Shown: positions 23,503 to 32,532, counted from the stretch's first letter. The stretch: DNA of 41,444 nucleotides from Georgenia satyanarayanai (GCF_900116375.1 NZ_UETB01000020.1:1-41444), one strand, 5' to 3'. The notes: a model not told the origin generated them from the letters alone. A program made the numbers and translations.

Positions 23503-24177
23503 TCAGCGGAGGGGGGCCTGCTCGTGGGCGGGGACGCCGTCGTCGACGGGGCGGGCGGCCACGATCTCGACGGGCGGCAGGTGCTTGGCCGGCAGGGTCT
23601 GGGGCCGCCAGGCGGCGCGGGACTCCTCGTAGGCGGTGATGTCCTCCTCGTGCTGGAGGGTGAGGCCGATGTCGTCCAGGCCCTCCATGAGGCGCCAGCG
23701 GGTGTAGTCGTCGATCTCGAACTGGGCGACGACCGAGCCGCAGCTGACGGTGCGCGACACGAGGTCGACGGTCACCTCGGTGCCCGGCGCGGTCTCGAGG
23801 ACCTTCCAGATCTGCTCGATGTCCTCCTGCGCGACGATGCCGGCGACGAGGCCCTGCTTGCCGGAGTTGCCGCGGAAGATGTCGGCGAACCGGGAGGCGA
23901 GGACGGCCTTGAAGCCGTAGTCCTTGAGCGCCCACACGGCGTGCTCGCGGGAGGAGCCGGTGCCGAAGTCGGGACCCGCGACGAGCACCGAGCCGCTGCG
24001 GTAGGCGTCCTGGTTGAGGACGAAGTCGGGGTCACCGCGCCAGGCGGCGAACAGGGCGTCCTCGAAGCCGGTCCGGGTCACCCGCTTGAGGTAGACCGCC
24101 GGGATGATCTGGTCGGTGTCGACGTTGCTGCGGCGCAGCGGGACGCCGACGCCGGTGTGCTGGGTGATCTTCTCCAT
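23503..24177 (-). CDS. leuD: 3-isopropylmalate dehydratase small subunit
   Basis: LeuD pairs with LeuC to isomerise 2-isopropylmalate to 3-isopropylmalate in leucine biosynthesis. The 224-residue product has the swivel-domain motifs [33 protein letters not shown] and [13 protein letters not shown]. Its C-terminal tail beyond [15 protein letters not shown] is about 50 residues, usual for actinobacterial LeuD. It follows leuC by 13 nt in the same operon. Confidence 0.97.
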   Translation of the reverse strand: MEKITQHTGVGVPLRRSNVDTDQIIPAVYLKRVTRTGFEDALFAAWRGDPDFVLNQDAYRSGSVLVAGPDFGTGSSREHAVWALKDYGFKAVLASRFADIFRGNSGKQGLVAGIVAQEDIEQIWKVLETAPGTEVTVDLVSRTVSCGSVVAQFEIDDYTRWRLMEGLDDIGLTLQHEEDITAYEESRAAWRPQTLPAKHLPPVEIVAARPVDDGVPAHEQAPLR

Positions 24178-24190
24178 GGCGCTTCTCTTC

Positions 24191-25618
24191 TCAGGCGTTG
24201 ACGAGCTCGCGGGCGGGCTCGAGGTCGGCGGGCGAGGACAGGGTCCCCCGGACGGCGGTCGCGGCGGCGACGAGCGGCGAGACGAGGTGGGTGCGCCCGC
24301 CCTTGCCCTGGCGGCCCTCGAAGTTGCGGTTCGAGGTCGAGGCGGCCCGCTCCCCCGGCTTGAGCTGGTCGGGGTTCATGCCCAGGCACATCGAGCAGCC
24401 GGCGTTGCGCCACTCGGCCCCGAAGTCCAGGAAGACCTGGTCCAGGCCCTCGGCCTCGGCCTGGAGGCGGACGCGGGCCGAACCGGGAACGACGAGGACG
24501 CGGACGTCGTCGTGCTTCTTGCGCCCCTTGATGACGTCGACGACGGCGCGCAGGTCCTCGATGCGCCCGTTCGTGCACGAGCCGATGAAGACGGTGTCGA
24601 CGGGGATGTCGCGCAGCGGGGTGCCCGGCTCCAGGCCCATGTACTCCAGCGCCCGCTCGGCGGCGACGCGGTCACCCTCGTCGCCGATCTCGGCGGGGTC
24701 GGGCACGGTGGCCGACAGCGGCAGGCCCTGGCCGGGGTTGGTGCCCCAGGTGACGAAGGGCTCGAGGTCGGAGGCGTCGAGGTTGACCTCGACGTCGAAG
24801 ATGGCGTCGTCGTCGCTGCGCAGGGTCCTCCAGTACTCGACGGCGGCGTCCCAGTCGGCACCCTCGGGGGCGTGCGGGCGGCCCTTGAGGTACTCGAAGG
24901 TCGTCTCGTCCGGGGCGATCATGCCGGCGCGGGCGCCGGCCTCGATCGACATGTTGCAGATGGTCATCCGCGCCTCCATCGACAGGGAGCGGATGGCCTC
25001 GCCGCGGTACTCCAGGACGTAGCCCTGGCCGCCGCCGGTGCCGATCTTGGCGATGATCGCGAGGATGATGTCCTTGGCCGTGCTGCCCTCGGGGAGCTGG
25101 CCGTCGACGTTGATCGCCATCGTCCTGAAGGGCTGCAGCGGAAGGGTCTGGGTGGCCAGGACGTGCTCGACCTCGCTCGTGCCGATGCCGAAGGCGAGCG
25201 CGCCGAAGGCGCCGTGGGTGCTCGTGTGGGAGTCGCCGCACACGACGGTGAGGCCGGGCATGGTCAGCCCGAGCTGGGGACCGACGACGTGGACGATGCC
25301 CTGGTCGGCGTCACCCAGGGAGTGGATGCGCACGCCGAACTCCTCAGCGTTGCGGCGCAGCGTGTCGATCTGCGTGCGGCTCGTCGTGTCCGCGATCGGC
25401 AGGTCGATGTTGAGGGTGGGGGTGTTGTGGTCCTCGGTGGCGATCGTGAGGTCCGGGCGGCGCACCGGGCGTCCCGCGAGCCGCAGTCCCTCGAAGGCCT
25501 GCGGGCTCGTCACCTCGTGCACGAGGTGCAGGTCGATGTAGAGGAGGTCGGGGGCGCCGTCGCTTCCTTCGCGCACGATGTGCGCGTTCCAGACCTTCTC
25601 CGCCAGGGTGCCGCTCAT
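24191..25618 (-). CDS. leuC: 3-isopropylmalate dehydratase large subunit
   Basis: The 475-residue catalytic subunit carries a 4Fe-4S cluster held by three cysteines, visible in FIGSCTNGR and AGCSMCLG, and the substrate-site sequences [26 protein letters not shown] and [10 protein letters not shown]. The ATG at 25618 has GAGGTGGAG upstream. It is the first gene of leuCD, divergent from the IclR-type regulator over 110 nt that contain a palindromic site, so leucine-responsive control by that regulator is likely. Confidence 0.97.
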   Translation of the reverse strand: MSGTLAEKVWNAHIVREGSDGAPDLLYIDLHLVHEVTSPQAFEGLRLAGRPVRRPDLTIATEDHNTPTLNIDLPIADTTSRTQIDTLRRNAEEFGVRIHSLGDADQGIVHVVGPQLGLTMPGLTVVCGDSHTSTHGAFGALAFGIGTSEVEHVLATQTLPLQPFRTMAINVDGQLPEGSTAKDIILAIIAKIGTGGGQGYVLEYRGEAIRSLSMEARMTICNMSIEAGARAGMIAPDETTFEYLKGRPHAPEGADWDAAVEYWRTLRSDDDAIFDVEVNLDASDLEPFVTWGTNPGQGLPLSATVPDPAEIGDEGDRVAAERALEYMGLEPGTPLRDIPVDTVFIGSCTNGRIEDLRAVVDVIKGRKKHDDVRVLVVPGSARVRLQAEAEGLDQVFLDFGAEWRNAGCSMCLGMNPDQLKPGERAASTSNRNFEGRQGKGGRTHLVSPLVAAATAVRGTLSSPADLEPARELVNA

Positions 25619-25695
25619 GTTCTCCACCTCTCGGGCGCGGCGGTAGCCGCGGCCCTTCTCAGTCCATTCCCGGACCCTGGTCGGCCCGGGGGCTT

Positions 25696-25716
25696 GCATC
25701 TCAGTGGCTGAGATGC
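25696..25716. promoter_or_regulatory. Palindromic operator between leuC and the IclR-type gene
   Basis: GCATCTCAG (25696-25704) and its exact complement (25708-25716) flank a TGG spacer. The site is 12 nt before the regulator start codon and about 78 nt upstream of leuC, so one site could control both directions. Binding by the adjacent IclR-family protein is inferred from position. Confidence 0.7.
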
Positions 25717-25728
25717 CAATATCGCCAC

Positions 25729-26460
25729 ATGGACAACTCTAGCGGAGTCGGCGTCCTTGACAAGGCCGCCACGGTTCTCGGCGCCCTCGAGGCAGGGCCG
25801 GCGACCCTCGCGCAGCTCGTCGCTGCCACCCACCTCGCCCGGCCCACCGCCCACCGGTTGGCCGTCGCACTGGAGCACCACCGGTTCGTCGCACGCGACA
25901 TGCAGGGCCGTTTCATCCTCGGTCCCCGCCTGAGCGAGCTCGCGTCCGCAGCCGGCGAGGACCGCCTGCTGGCGGCCGCCGGACCGGTGCTCACTGCGGT
26001 GCGCGACCACACCGGGGAGTCGGTGCAGCTCTACCGCCGCCAGGGCGACCAACGCATCTGCGTGGCCGCCGCCGAACGGCAGATGGGCCTGCGCGACTCG
26101 ATCCCGGTCGGGGCGACCCTGACGATGTCCGCCGGCTCGGCGGCCCAGATCCTCCTCGCCTGGGAGGAGCCGGACCGCCTCCACCGCGGCCTGCAGGGCG
26201 CCACCTTCACCGCGACGATCCTCTCCGGGGTGCGCCGCCGCGGGTGGGCGCAGTCGGTCGGCGAGCGCGAGCCGGGCGTCGCCTCGGTCTCCGCGCCGGT
26301 GCGCGGGCCCTCGGGCCGCGTGCTCGCCGCCGTGTCGGTCTCCGGGCCGATGGAGCGCATGGGCCGCCAGCCGGGCCGCCTCCACGCCGGCGCCGTCGTC
26401 TCGGCCGCCAACCGCCTCACCGAGGTGCTGCGTCGCACCGAGGACACCCAGGAGGGCTGA
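25729..26460 (+). CDS. IclR family regulator of leucine biosynthesis (NdgR/LtbR-like)
   Basis: The 243-residue protein has an N-terminal winged helix ([20 protein letters not shown]) and a C-terminal IclR effector domain ending [16 protein letters not shown]. Actinobacterial IclR proteins divergent from leuCD include NdgR and LtbR, which regulate leuCD; the same arrangement is seen here. The start is preceded by CAATAT with 6 nt spacing and no Shine-Dalgarno, so it may be leaderless. The palindrome at 25696-25716 lies over its promoter, implying autoregulation. A hairpin follows its stop. Confidence 0.9.
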   Translation: MDNSSGVGVLDKAATVLGALEAGPATLAQLVAATHLARPTAHRLAVALEHHRFVARDMQGRFILGPRLSELASAAGEDRLLAAAGPVLTAVRDHTGESVQLYRRQGDQRICVAAAERQMGLRDSIPVGATLTMSAGSAAQILLAWEEPDRLHRGLQGATFTATILSGVRRRGWAQSVGEREPGVASVSAPVRGPSGRVLAAVSVSGPMERMGRQPGRLHAGAVVSAANRLTEVLRRTEDTQEG

Positions 26461-26497
26461 GGCCCGCCCCGACGGCGTCCACCGCCGTCGGCGGGCC
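26461..26497 (+). terminator. Hairpin terminator after the IclR-type gene
   Basis: GGCCCGCC and GGCGGGCC (26461-26468 and 26490-26497) form the base and GACGGCG with its complement the top of a stem, with a 2-nt bulge on the left. It starts directly after the stop codon. Confidence 0.7.
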
Positions 26498-26580
26498 CTC
26501 CTGCCGGGAAACAGTGCGACACCCGGCGGTCGACGTCCGAAAATGGGGACGTGCTCGACCACACGGGGAGACCTGACCGC

Positions 26581-27533
26581 ATGACCCTCGACGCTCCCGC
26601 ACCGCCTGCGCGCACGGGCTCACGGCTGGCCATTGCTGCCGTCGCGGTCACCGTGCTCATGTGGGGCTCGTCCTTCGTCGTCATCAGGGCGGCGGGCCCC
26701 GAGCTCGCGCCGGGCCCCGATGGCCCTGCTGCGCATGGCCGTGGCCACCGTGGCGCTCACCCCTGTCGCCCTGCGCGCCGGCGTGCTGCGTGGCCTCCCC
26801 CGCGGGCGCGTCCTCCTCCTCGTGCTCGTCTACGGCGCCTTGTGGTTCGCCGGGTACCAGCTCGCGGTCAACGCCGCCGAGCAGCACATCGCCGCCGGGA
26901 CGGCCGCCCTCTTCGTCAACGTCGCACCGCTGCTCATCGCCCTCGGGGCGGGCACCCTGCTGGGAGAGGGGCTGCCCCGGCGCCTGGTCCTCGGCAGTGC
27001 CGTCGGCCTGGTCGGAGTGACGATCATGTCCCTCGGCGTCCCCCGCGGCGGGCTCATCGGTCCCGGCACGGCCCGCGGCATCGGTGCTCGCGCTGCTCGC
27101 CGCGGTGCTCTACGCCGCGTCGGTGCTCCTCCAGAAGGTCATCCTGCGGCAGCTGGACGGCGTCGCCGCGACCTGGCTGGGCTTCGTCGTCGGGTCCGTC
27201 GTCCTCCTGCCCTTCGCCCCCGCCCTGACGGACCAGCTGGGGACGGCCTCGACCGAGGCGATCCTCGGCGTCGTCTACCTGGGGGTGTTCTCCACGGCGC
27301 TCGCCTTCTCGACGTGGGCGTACGCGCTGGCACGCATCCCCGCCGGGCGGCTGGGCTCGGTGTCCTACCTCGTCACCGTCGTGTCGGTGATCCTCTCGTG
27401 GGTGCTGCTCGGCGAGGTCCCCACCGTGCTGACGCTCGCCGGTGGCGTCATCGCCGTGGCCGGCGTCGCCCTCGGCCGGAGGACCGCACCCCCGCGACCG
27501 GCTCGTGCCGACGGCAGCACGCCCCCCGGCTGA
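26581..27533 (+). pseudogene. EamA/DMT-family transporter broken by two frameshifts
   Basis: The coding potential of a roughly 315-residue, ten-helix drug/metabolite transporter is spread over three frames. The first part starts at 26581 (MTLDAPAPPARTGSRLAIAA, then MWGSSFVVIRAAGPELAPGP). It breaks near 26719 and resumes one base later at MALLRMAVATVALTP; it breaks again near 27083 and resumes at VLALLAAVLYAASVLLQKV, running to a normal EamA end at 27533. Both breaks are consistent with one extra base next to short G/C runs (GGGCCCCG, ATCGGTG). This may be a real decayed gene or two sequence errors. GGGGAGA lies before the ATG. Confidence 0.8.
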
Positions 27534-27631
27534 CGGGCGTACTCGGCGCGCGAGCCCCCGCGTCCCCCGCGGCTGAGCTCCCCGGAAAAGGGGGCGACAG
27601 CTCCCCCGCCACTCCCCATACCGTGCTGGGC

Positions 27632-28789
27632 ATGCGGTACGGACTGCTCGCAGGCCTCCTCGTGCACGGGGCGCTGGTCGCGCTCACGCTCGTCTCCCCC
27701 CGACGGCCGGCGTGGCTGGCGGGCCTGTCCTTCCGCGTCGCGGCGGCGTACAACGAGGCGCCCTTCCTCATCCTGCTCGTGGTCCTCGTCGGCACGGTGC
27801 CCGGGCTCGTCGACGGCTGGGACGAGCCGGCCGGCCAGACGCTCACGCTCGTCCTCACGCTGCTCCTCGTGGCCGGGCTGCTCGTCATCGCGTGGCGCGG
27901 CTCGCAGGCGCGCCCGGTCGTCGCCGCCGCGCTCGACGAGGGACTCGGGCCGGACTGGGACGAGGGGCTGGACCGTCGCCTGCGGGAACAGCTCGACCGC
28001 CGGCCGCCGCTGGGGCGGATGGTCCTGCCGGTCGTCCTCCGTCCGCGCGACGTCGAGGGTCTGCGGAACATCCCCTACGGCGACGCCGGCCGCGCCCACC
28101 TCCTCGACCTCTACCGCCACCGCTCACGCCCCGACGGCGCCCCCGTGCTCGTCCACGTCCACGCCGGCGGGTACGCCGGCGGGCGCAAGAGCCAGCAGTC
28201 CCGCGCGCTCCTCTTCCGGCTCGCGCAGCGCGGATGGGTGACGATCTCCGCGAACTACCGGCTGCGTCCGCACGCGAGCTTCGTCGACCACCTCGCCGAC
28301 CTCAAGCGGGTCATCGCCTGGGTGCGTGAGCACGGCAGCGAGTACGGTGCCGACCCGGGCACCCTCGTCCTCGCGGGCGGGTCGGCCGGCGCGCACATGT
28401 CCTCGATCGCCGCGCTGACGCCGAACGAGCCGCGCTACCAGCCCGGCTTCCCCGAGGCCGACACCTCGGTGTCCGCCGTCGTCGGCCTCTACGGCTGGTA
28501 CGGCGGGTACTACGAGGTCGGCGGGCCGACGTCGGAGGCCGGGCCGCGCGGGCACGACGCGTCCGGCGCGCCGCCCTTCTTCGTCGCGCACGGCGCGAAG
28601 GACTCCCTCGCGCACGCCGAGACGGCGCGGCGCTTCGTCGCCCACCTGCGCGCCGCTTCCACCGAGCCGGTCGTCTACGCGGAGCTGCCGGCGGGCCAGC
28701 ACTCCTTCGACCTCTTCCGCTCCCCGCGGTTCACCGCGGTCGTCGACGGCGTGGAGGCCTTCGTCGGGGCGGTGCGCTCACGCGGGTGA
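27632..28789 (+). CDS. Membrane-anchored alpha/beta hydrolase (esterase/lipase, HSL-like)
   Basis: The 385-residue protein begins with about three membrane helices (residues 1-90), then an alpha/beta hydrolase domain with oxyanion motif HAGGYAGG, nucleophile elbow GGSAGAH, acid in HGAKDSLAH and base in GQHSFDLF. This layout is common for actinobacterial carboxylesterases of the BD-FAE/HSL group; the substrate is unknown. The ATG follows TACCGT by 7 nt without a Shine-Dalgarno (leaderless pattern). The C-terminus overlaps the convergent DUF4180 gene by 12 nt. Confidence 0.87.
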   Translation: MRYGLLAGLLVHGALVALTLVSPRRPAWLAGLSFRVAAAYNEAPFLILLVVLVGTVPGLVDGWDEPAGQTLTLVLTLLLVAGLLVIAWRGSQARPVVAAALDEGLGPDWDEGLDRRLREQLDRRPPLGRMVLPVVLRPRDVEGLRNIPYGDAGRAHLLDLYRHRSRPDGAPVLVHVHAGGYAGGRKSQQSRALLFRLAQRGWVTISANYRLRPHASFVDHLADLKRVIAWVREHGSEYGADPGTLVLAGGSAGAHMSSIAALTPNEPRYQPGFPEADTSVSAVVGLYGWYGGYYEVGGPTSEAGPRGHDASGAPPFFVAHGAKDSLAHAETARRFVAHLRAASTEPVVYAELPAGQHSFDLFRSPRFTAVVDGVEAFVGAVRSRG

Positions 28790-29155
28790 GCCGGCGCCGC
28801 CGGAGAGGCGGGCGGTGAGCGCCTCCGCGTCCGCGAGGAACCACACGTGCCGGCCGCGGTTGGACTCCCGGACGAAGTCGCGCAGCGCCCCGCTCCCCTC
28901 GAGGTGCTTGTCGATGTCCCCGAGGACCGCCAGCCGCAGGTGGTAGCTGACGAGCTTCTGGGTCACCGCCCCGGCCAGCCCGGTGCGCAGGTCGAAGAAC
29001 TCCGGGGCGAGCCGCTCGACGGGAACGGCGAGGACCTCCGCCCCGGTCCCCCACGTGTCCCCGACGAGGTCCAGGGCGTCCTGCTCGGAGGCGATGGGGC
29101 TCCCCTGCGCGGGCAGGTGCAGGACGACGGTGCTCCCGACGGTCTGGACGCTCAT
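28778..29155 (-). CDS. DUF4180 domain protein
   Basis: The 125-residue protein contains the DUF4180 signature: VPVERLAPEFFDLRTGLAGAVTQKL and LRDFVRESNRGRHVWFL. The fold resembles a STAS-like single-domain protein and no enzymatic function is established. It has no signal peptide or membrane helix. The ATG follows TAGCCT by 7 nt. It is divergent from the DUF3151 gene over 83 nt and convergent with the hydrolase gene. Confidence 0.82.
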   Translation of the reverse strand: MSVQTVGSTVVLHLPAQGSPIASEQDALDLVGDTWGTGAEVLAVPVERLAPEFFDLRTGLAGAVTQKLVSYHLRLAVLGDIDKHLEGSGALRDFVRESNRGRHVWFLADAEALTARLSGGAGSPA

Positions 29156-29238
29156 GCGCGGCAGGCTACGGCCGCGGGGCACACCGGGGCGAGAACTTTC
29201 CACCCCGCTCCCGGTTTGCCACCTGCGACACTGGAGCG

Positions 29239-29631
29239 ATGCAGAAGAACCTCCTGGGGCCCGAGCCCACGTACCTGCCCGACGACCACCCCGACATGGC
29301 CGCTCGCGTCGCCGTCGAGCGCGGTGACGACCCCCGCGAGGTCGCCGCGCGCCTGCCCGCGGCGAGCTTCGCCTGGGCGGTGCTCGCCCGCGAGGCGATG
29401 AGCGAGGAGGACCCGGTGGCGGCCTACGCCTACGCCCGCACGGGCTACCACCGCGGCCTGGACGCGCTGCGCCGGGCGGGCTGGCGCGGCCAGGGCCCGA
29501 TCCCCGCGGACCACGTCCCCAACCAGGGTTTCCTCGGCGCCCTCGAGGCGCTGGGCGACGCCGCTGCCGCCATCGGCGAGGACGACGAGGCCGAGCGCTG
29601 CCGGACCTTCCTCGCGGAGGCCACTGCCTGA
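29239..29631 (+). CDS. DUF3151 family protein
   Basis: The 130-residue protein starts MQKNLLGPEPTYLPDD and contains AYAYARTGYHRGLDALRRAGWRG followed by VPNQGFL, the pattern of DUF3151, a conserved actinobacterial family of unknown function. The sequence is mostly alpha-helical and TPR-like in feel. It has no signal. GACACT lies 6 nt before the ATG, a weaker version of the leaderless arrangement. It is closed by a hairpin terminator. Confidence 0.85.
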   Translation: MQKNLLGPEPTYLPDDHPDMAARVAVERGDDPREVAARLPAASFAWAVLAREAMSEEDPVAAYAYARTGYHRGLDALRRAGWRGQGPIPADHVPNQGFLGALEALGDAAAAIGEDDEAERCRTFLAEATA

Positions 29632-29646
29632 CCGCCGCCCTTCTCG

Positions 29647-29676
29647 AGCCGGACCGCACCCAGGTGCGGTCCGGCT
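29647..29676 (+). terminator. Hairpin terminator after the DUF3151 gene
   Basis: AGCCGGACCGCACC (29647-29660) and its exact complement (29663-29676) form a 13-14 bp stem with a tiny loop, 15 nt after the stop; TTCTC follows. Confidence 0.85.
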
Positions 29677-29710
29677 TCTCACATCGATATGCCCGTTTTT
29701 GAGCAACAGG

Positions 29711-29754
29711 TTCACAAAACGGCCTGGGTGAGCCATGATCGTGTGCGAGCACAC
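29711..29754 (+). promoter_or_regulatory. Promoter and possible operator of the multicopper oxidase gene
   Basis: TTCACA (29711-29716) and CATGAT (29734-29739) are spaced by 17 nt. Immediately after the -10, GTGTGC-GA-GCACAC (29741-29754) is a perfect inverted repeat over the start point and may bind a repressor. It does not match the G-run pattern of CsoR sites or another copper site I can name. The leader would be about 85 nt. Confidence 0.5.
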
Positions 29755-29833
29755 GCGCGGAACGGACCGCACGGCGTGCCAGCGGTCCCTCCGCCGCGCC
29801 CCTGTCCTCCACAGGTGAAAGGCCCTCGCACCC

Positions 29834-32140
29834 ATGCGTTCCTCCCTCCGTCCCGCCCTGACGCTGGGCGCCGCCGTCGCGCTCGCCACTCCCCTCCTCT
29901 GCGTCGGACCGGCCCAGGCACTCGCGCCAGCGGCGAGCGCCGCGCAGGCGACGACGGCGGCGCCCGCAGCGGCGGCACCCGCAGCCGTCCCCCCGGGCAA
30001 CACCTTCCACCTGGCCGACAACGACCTGCGCCGCACCTCCCACGTCCTCACCTACGGGCGGCCCGGTGACGAGATCCTCGTGGGCGACTGGGACGGGGAC
30101 GGCACCGACACCCTGGCCGTGCGGCGCGGCACCACCGTCCACGTCTCCAACTCCCTCACCGGTGGGGACGCGGACGCCGTCGTCACCTACGGCCGCCCTG
30201 GCGACGAGATCCTCGTGGGCGACTGGGACGGGGACGGGACGGACACCCTCGCGGTGCGCCGCGGCGGGGAGTACTTCCTCAAGGACTCCATCAGCTCGGG
30301 CCCGGCGGACCGGGTGCTGCGCTTCGGGCGCGCGACCGACACCGTCGTCGTCGGCGACTGGGACGGCGACGGCGTCGACGCCCTCGCCGTCCGTCGCGGG
30401 GCGCACTACCTCATCAACACGACGATGCGCTCGGGCCCGGCCGACACCGTCGTCTGCTACGGACGCGACGCCGACGACGTGTACGTGGGCGACTGGGACG
30501 GCTCGGGCGAGGACGCGCTCGCCGTGCGTCGCGGGGCGCGCTACCACCTGGCTCACCAGCTCCGCAACGGTCCCGCCGACCGGAGCGTGGCCTTCGGACG
30601 GCCGGGGGACGTCACCCTCGTGGGCGACTGGGACGGCGACGGCACCGACTCGCTGGCCGTGCGCCGCAGCTCCGGCACGCCGAGCGACCCGGTCGTCGTG
30701 CCGGGCGACCCGGACGGCCCCACCGACCCTGTCGACCCGGGGCAGCCCGAGCCCGACTTCGACCAGCCGCTGTCCATCCCGCCGCTGGCCGACTCCGTCG
30801 TCGACGAGGACGGCACGCGCGTCTTCCAGCTCACCGCGCAGGCCGGGACCACGTCCTTCCGGGACGGTGTCGAGACGGAGACGTGGGGCTTCAACGGCGA
30901 CTTCCTCGGCCCCACCCTGCGGGCGCGGCGCGGCGAGCAGGTGGCCGTGGAGGTCACCAACACGCTCGGGGAGTCCACGAGCGTCCACTGGCACGGCATG
31001 CACCTGCCGCCGGAGATGGACGGCGGGCCGCACCAGGAGGTCGAGGCCGGCGGCACGTGGCGGCCCACGTGGCTCATCGACCAGCCCGCCGCCACGCTCT
31101 GGTACCACCCCCACCCGCACGGCCGGACGGAGAAGCACGTCTACCTCGGGATGTCGGGGATGTTCATCCTCGACGACGACGAGGCCGACACCGTCGGGCT
31201 GCCCGACGAGTACGGCGTGGACGACATCCCCGTCATCGTCCAGGACAAGTCCTTCACCGAGGACGGCCAGCTCACCATGGAGTCGCCGGTGCCCAGCGGC
31301 GTCATGGGCGAGGCCCTCATGGTCAACGGGACGATCGGCGCGGTCCAGGAGGTGACGACCGAGCGGGTGCGGCTGCGGCTGCTCAACGGATCGACGCTGC
31401 GCAGCTACAACTTCGGTTTCGACGACGACCGCTCCTTCCAGCTCGTCGCCTCCGACGGCGGGCTGCTGCCGGCGCCGCACGAGACGAACCGCGTCCAGCT
31501 CACGCCGGGCGAGCGGGCCGAGATCGTCGTCGAGATGGAGCCCGGCTCGGAGACGATGCTGCGCTCCTACCCGCAGCAGCTGGGCGAGATCGCCGACCCC
31601 GACGGCTACGGCGCCCTGGACACCCTCGACGTCCTGCGCCTGGAGGCGGCCGACGAGCTCGCGCCGTCCGCCGTCGTCGCCGGTGAGCTGTCCGACCACG
31701 AGCGCCTCGACGAGGCCGACGCCGCCACGACGCGCACCTTCGTCATGAAGGGGCTGGCGCTCAACGGTCAGCGGATGGACATGAACCGCATCGACGAGGT
31801 CGTCACCGTCGACACGACCGAGGTGTGGGTGGTGCGCAACGAGGACCCGATGCCGCACAACTTCCACATCCACGACGTGCAGTTCGAGGTGCTCTCCGTG
31901 GACGGGGCGCCTCCGCCGCCGGAGCTCTCGGGGCGCAAGGACACGATCTACACCGAGCCGGGCCGCGAGTACCGCCTCATCATGCGTTTCGAGCACTACG
32001 CCAACCCCGAGATGCCGTACATGTACCACTGCCACCTGCTGCGCCACGAGGACTTCGGGCTGATGGGCCAGTTCGTCGTCGTCGAGCCGGGGACGGAGCC
32101 GCCGACGACGCTGCCCGGCCCGGGCCACGACCACCACTGA
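29834..32140 (+). CDS. Secreted multicopper oxidase with five N-terminal FG-GAP-like repeats
   Basis: The 768-residue protein has a signal peptide (to about residue 32), an Ala/Pro-rich linker, five tandem repeats of about 45 residues (roughly 55-280), each with GDWDGDGTD-LAVRRG and an FGR/YGR turn, a Pro/Asp linker, and a three-cupredoxin oxidase (about 310-755). All copper-ligand motifs are present: HWHGMH (H385, H387), WYHPHPHG (H425, H427), HNFHIHD (from H675) and HCHLLRHEDFGLM (H732-H738, type 1 site ending in Met). CueO- and bilirubin-oxidase-like enzymes oxidise Cu(I), metals or phenols with O2. The C-terminus (GHDHH) is His-rich. The repeat part may bind calcium and the wall. Confidence 0.92.
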   Translation: MRSSLRPALTLGAAVALATPLLCVGPAQALAPAASAAQATTAAPAAAAPAAVPPGNTFHLADNDLRRTSHVLTYGRPGDEILVGDWDGDGTDTLAVRRGTTVHVSNSLTGGDADAVVTYGRPGDEILVGDWDGDGTDTLAVRRGGEYFLKDSISSGPADRVLRFGRATDTVVVGDWDGDGVDALAVRRGAHYLINTTMRSGPADTVVCYGRDADDVYVGDWDGSGEDALAVRRGARYHLAHQLRNGPADRSVAFGRPGDVTLVGDWDGDGTDSLAVRRSSGTPSDPVVVPGDPDGPTDPVDPGQPEPDFDQPLSIPPLADSVVDEDGTRVFQLTAQAGTTSFRDGVETETWGFNGDFLGPTLRARRGEQVAVEVTNTLGESTSVHWHGMHLPPEMDGGPHQEVEAGGTWRPTWLIDQPAATLWYHPHPHGRTEKHVYLGMSGMFILDDDEADTVGLPDEYGVDDIPVIVQDKSFTEDGQLTMESPVPSGVMGEALMVNGTIGAVQEVTTERVRLRLLNGSTLRSYNFGFDDDRSFQLVASDGGLLPAPHETNRVQLTPGERAEIVVEMEPGSETMLRSYPQQLGEIADPDGYGALDTLDVLRLEAADELAPSAVVAGELSDHERLDEADAATTRTFVMKGLALNGQRMDMNRIDEVVTVDTTEVWVVRNEDPMPHNFHIHDVQFEVLSVDGAPPPPELSGRKDTIYTEPGREYRLIMRFEHYANPEMPYMYHCHLLRHEDFGLMGQFVVVEPGTEPPTTLPGPGHDHH

Positions 32141-32158
32141 GCCGGCGCTCGGCGCTCC

Positions 32159-32194
32159 CGGAAGGGTCCGGCCCAGCAGGGCCGGACCCTTCCG
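32159..32194 (+). terminator. Hairpin terminator after the multicopper oxidase
   Basis: A perfect 16-bp stem (32159-32174 with 32179-32194) with the loop AGCA lies 18 nt after the stop codon. Confidence 0.9.
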
Positions 32195-32364
32195 CGTCCG
32201 GGCACCGCCTGTCGTGTGACCGACGCGACACCCGGCGCAGGACGGGACGGGCGCGGGGCGATTACCTCACGCCGCTGGGACGCCGAGCGGCGATGCAGCC
32301 ACCGGGAGAACCCGGGCAGTGGCTCTCGCCACACTTCTCGGGAAGCACTCGTCGCGTGACATGC

Positions 32365-32399
32365 GAAAGGCCCCCATCCACTCGGGATGGGGGCCTTTC
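32365..32399 (-). terminator. Terminator of the tRNA-Gln/tRNA-Glu operon
   Basis: GAAAGGCCCCCATCC (32365-32379) pairs perfectly with 32385-32399; 5-nt loop. In minus-strand direction it begins 5 nt after the tRNA-Glu 3' end and its descending arm contains CCTTTC. Confidence 0.88.
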
Positions 32400-32404
32400 T
32401 CGTG

Positions 32405-32477
32405 TAGCCCCGACCGGATTCGAACCGGCGCCGCCGCCTTGAGAGGGCGGTGTCCTAGGCCGCTAGACGACGGGGCC
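32405..32477 (-). tRNA. tRNA-Glu (CTC)
   Basis: The 73-nt sequence folds as a tRNA: 5' GGCCCCG pairs with CGGGGCT (the first pair is G-U), discriminator A, T-arm GGTTCGAATCC, and anticodon arm CCGCC-CTCTCAA-GGCGG with anticodon CTC. CCA is not encoded. It is the second gene of the operon, 55 nt after tRNA-Gln. Confidence 0.95.
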
Positions 32478-32532
32478 TCTAGCATTTTCAACCTGGCTGA
32501 GTTTACCGGATCTCTCCGCCTCACTCAAACCG

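Noticed and set aside
26712-27090. Programmed frameshifting in the EamA gene
   Set aside because: Two shifts would be needed in one gene and neither site has a recognised slippery sequence with a stimulatory structure. Indels or sequence errors are simpler.
26633-28789. A 718-residue frame that joins the middle of the EamA transporter to the alpha/beta hydrolase
   Set aside because: The joining stretch (about 27100-27630) is non-transporter, Arg/Pro-rich sequence. The hydrolase has its own leaderless start at 27632, and the transporter continues in another frame.
28778-32137. A minus-strand open frame of more than 1100 residues opposite the multicopper oxidase
   Set aside because: Its only recognisable part is the DUF4180 protein at 28778-29155. 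The rest mirrors the oxidase codons and arises from high G/C third positions.
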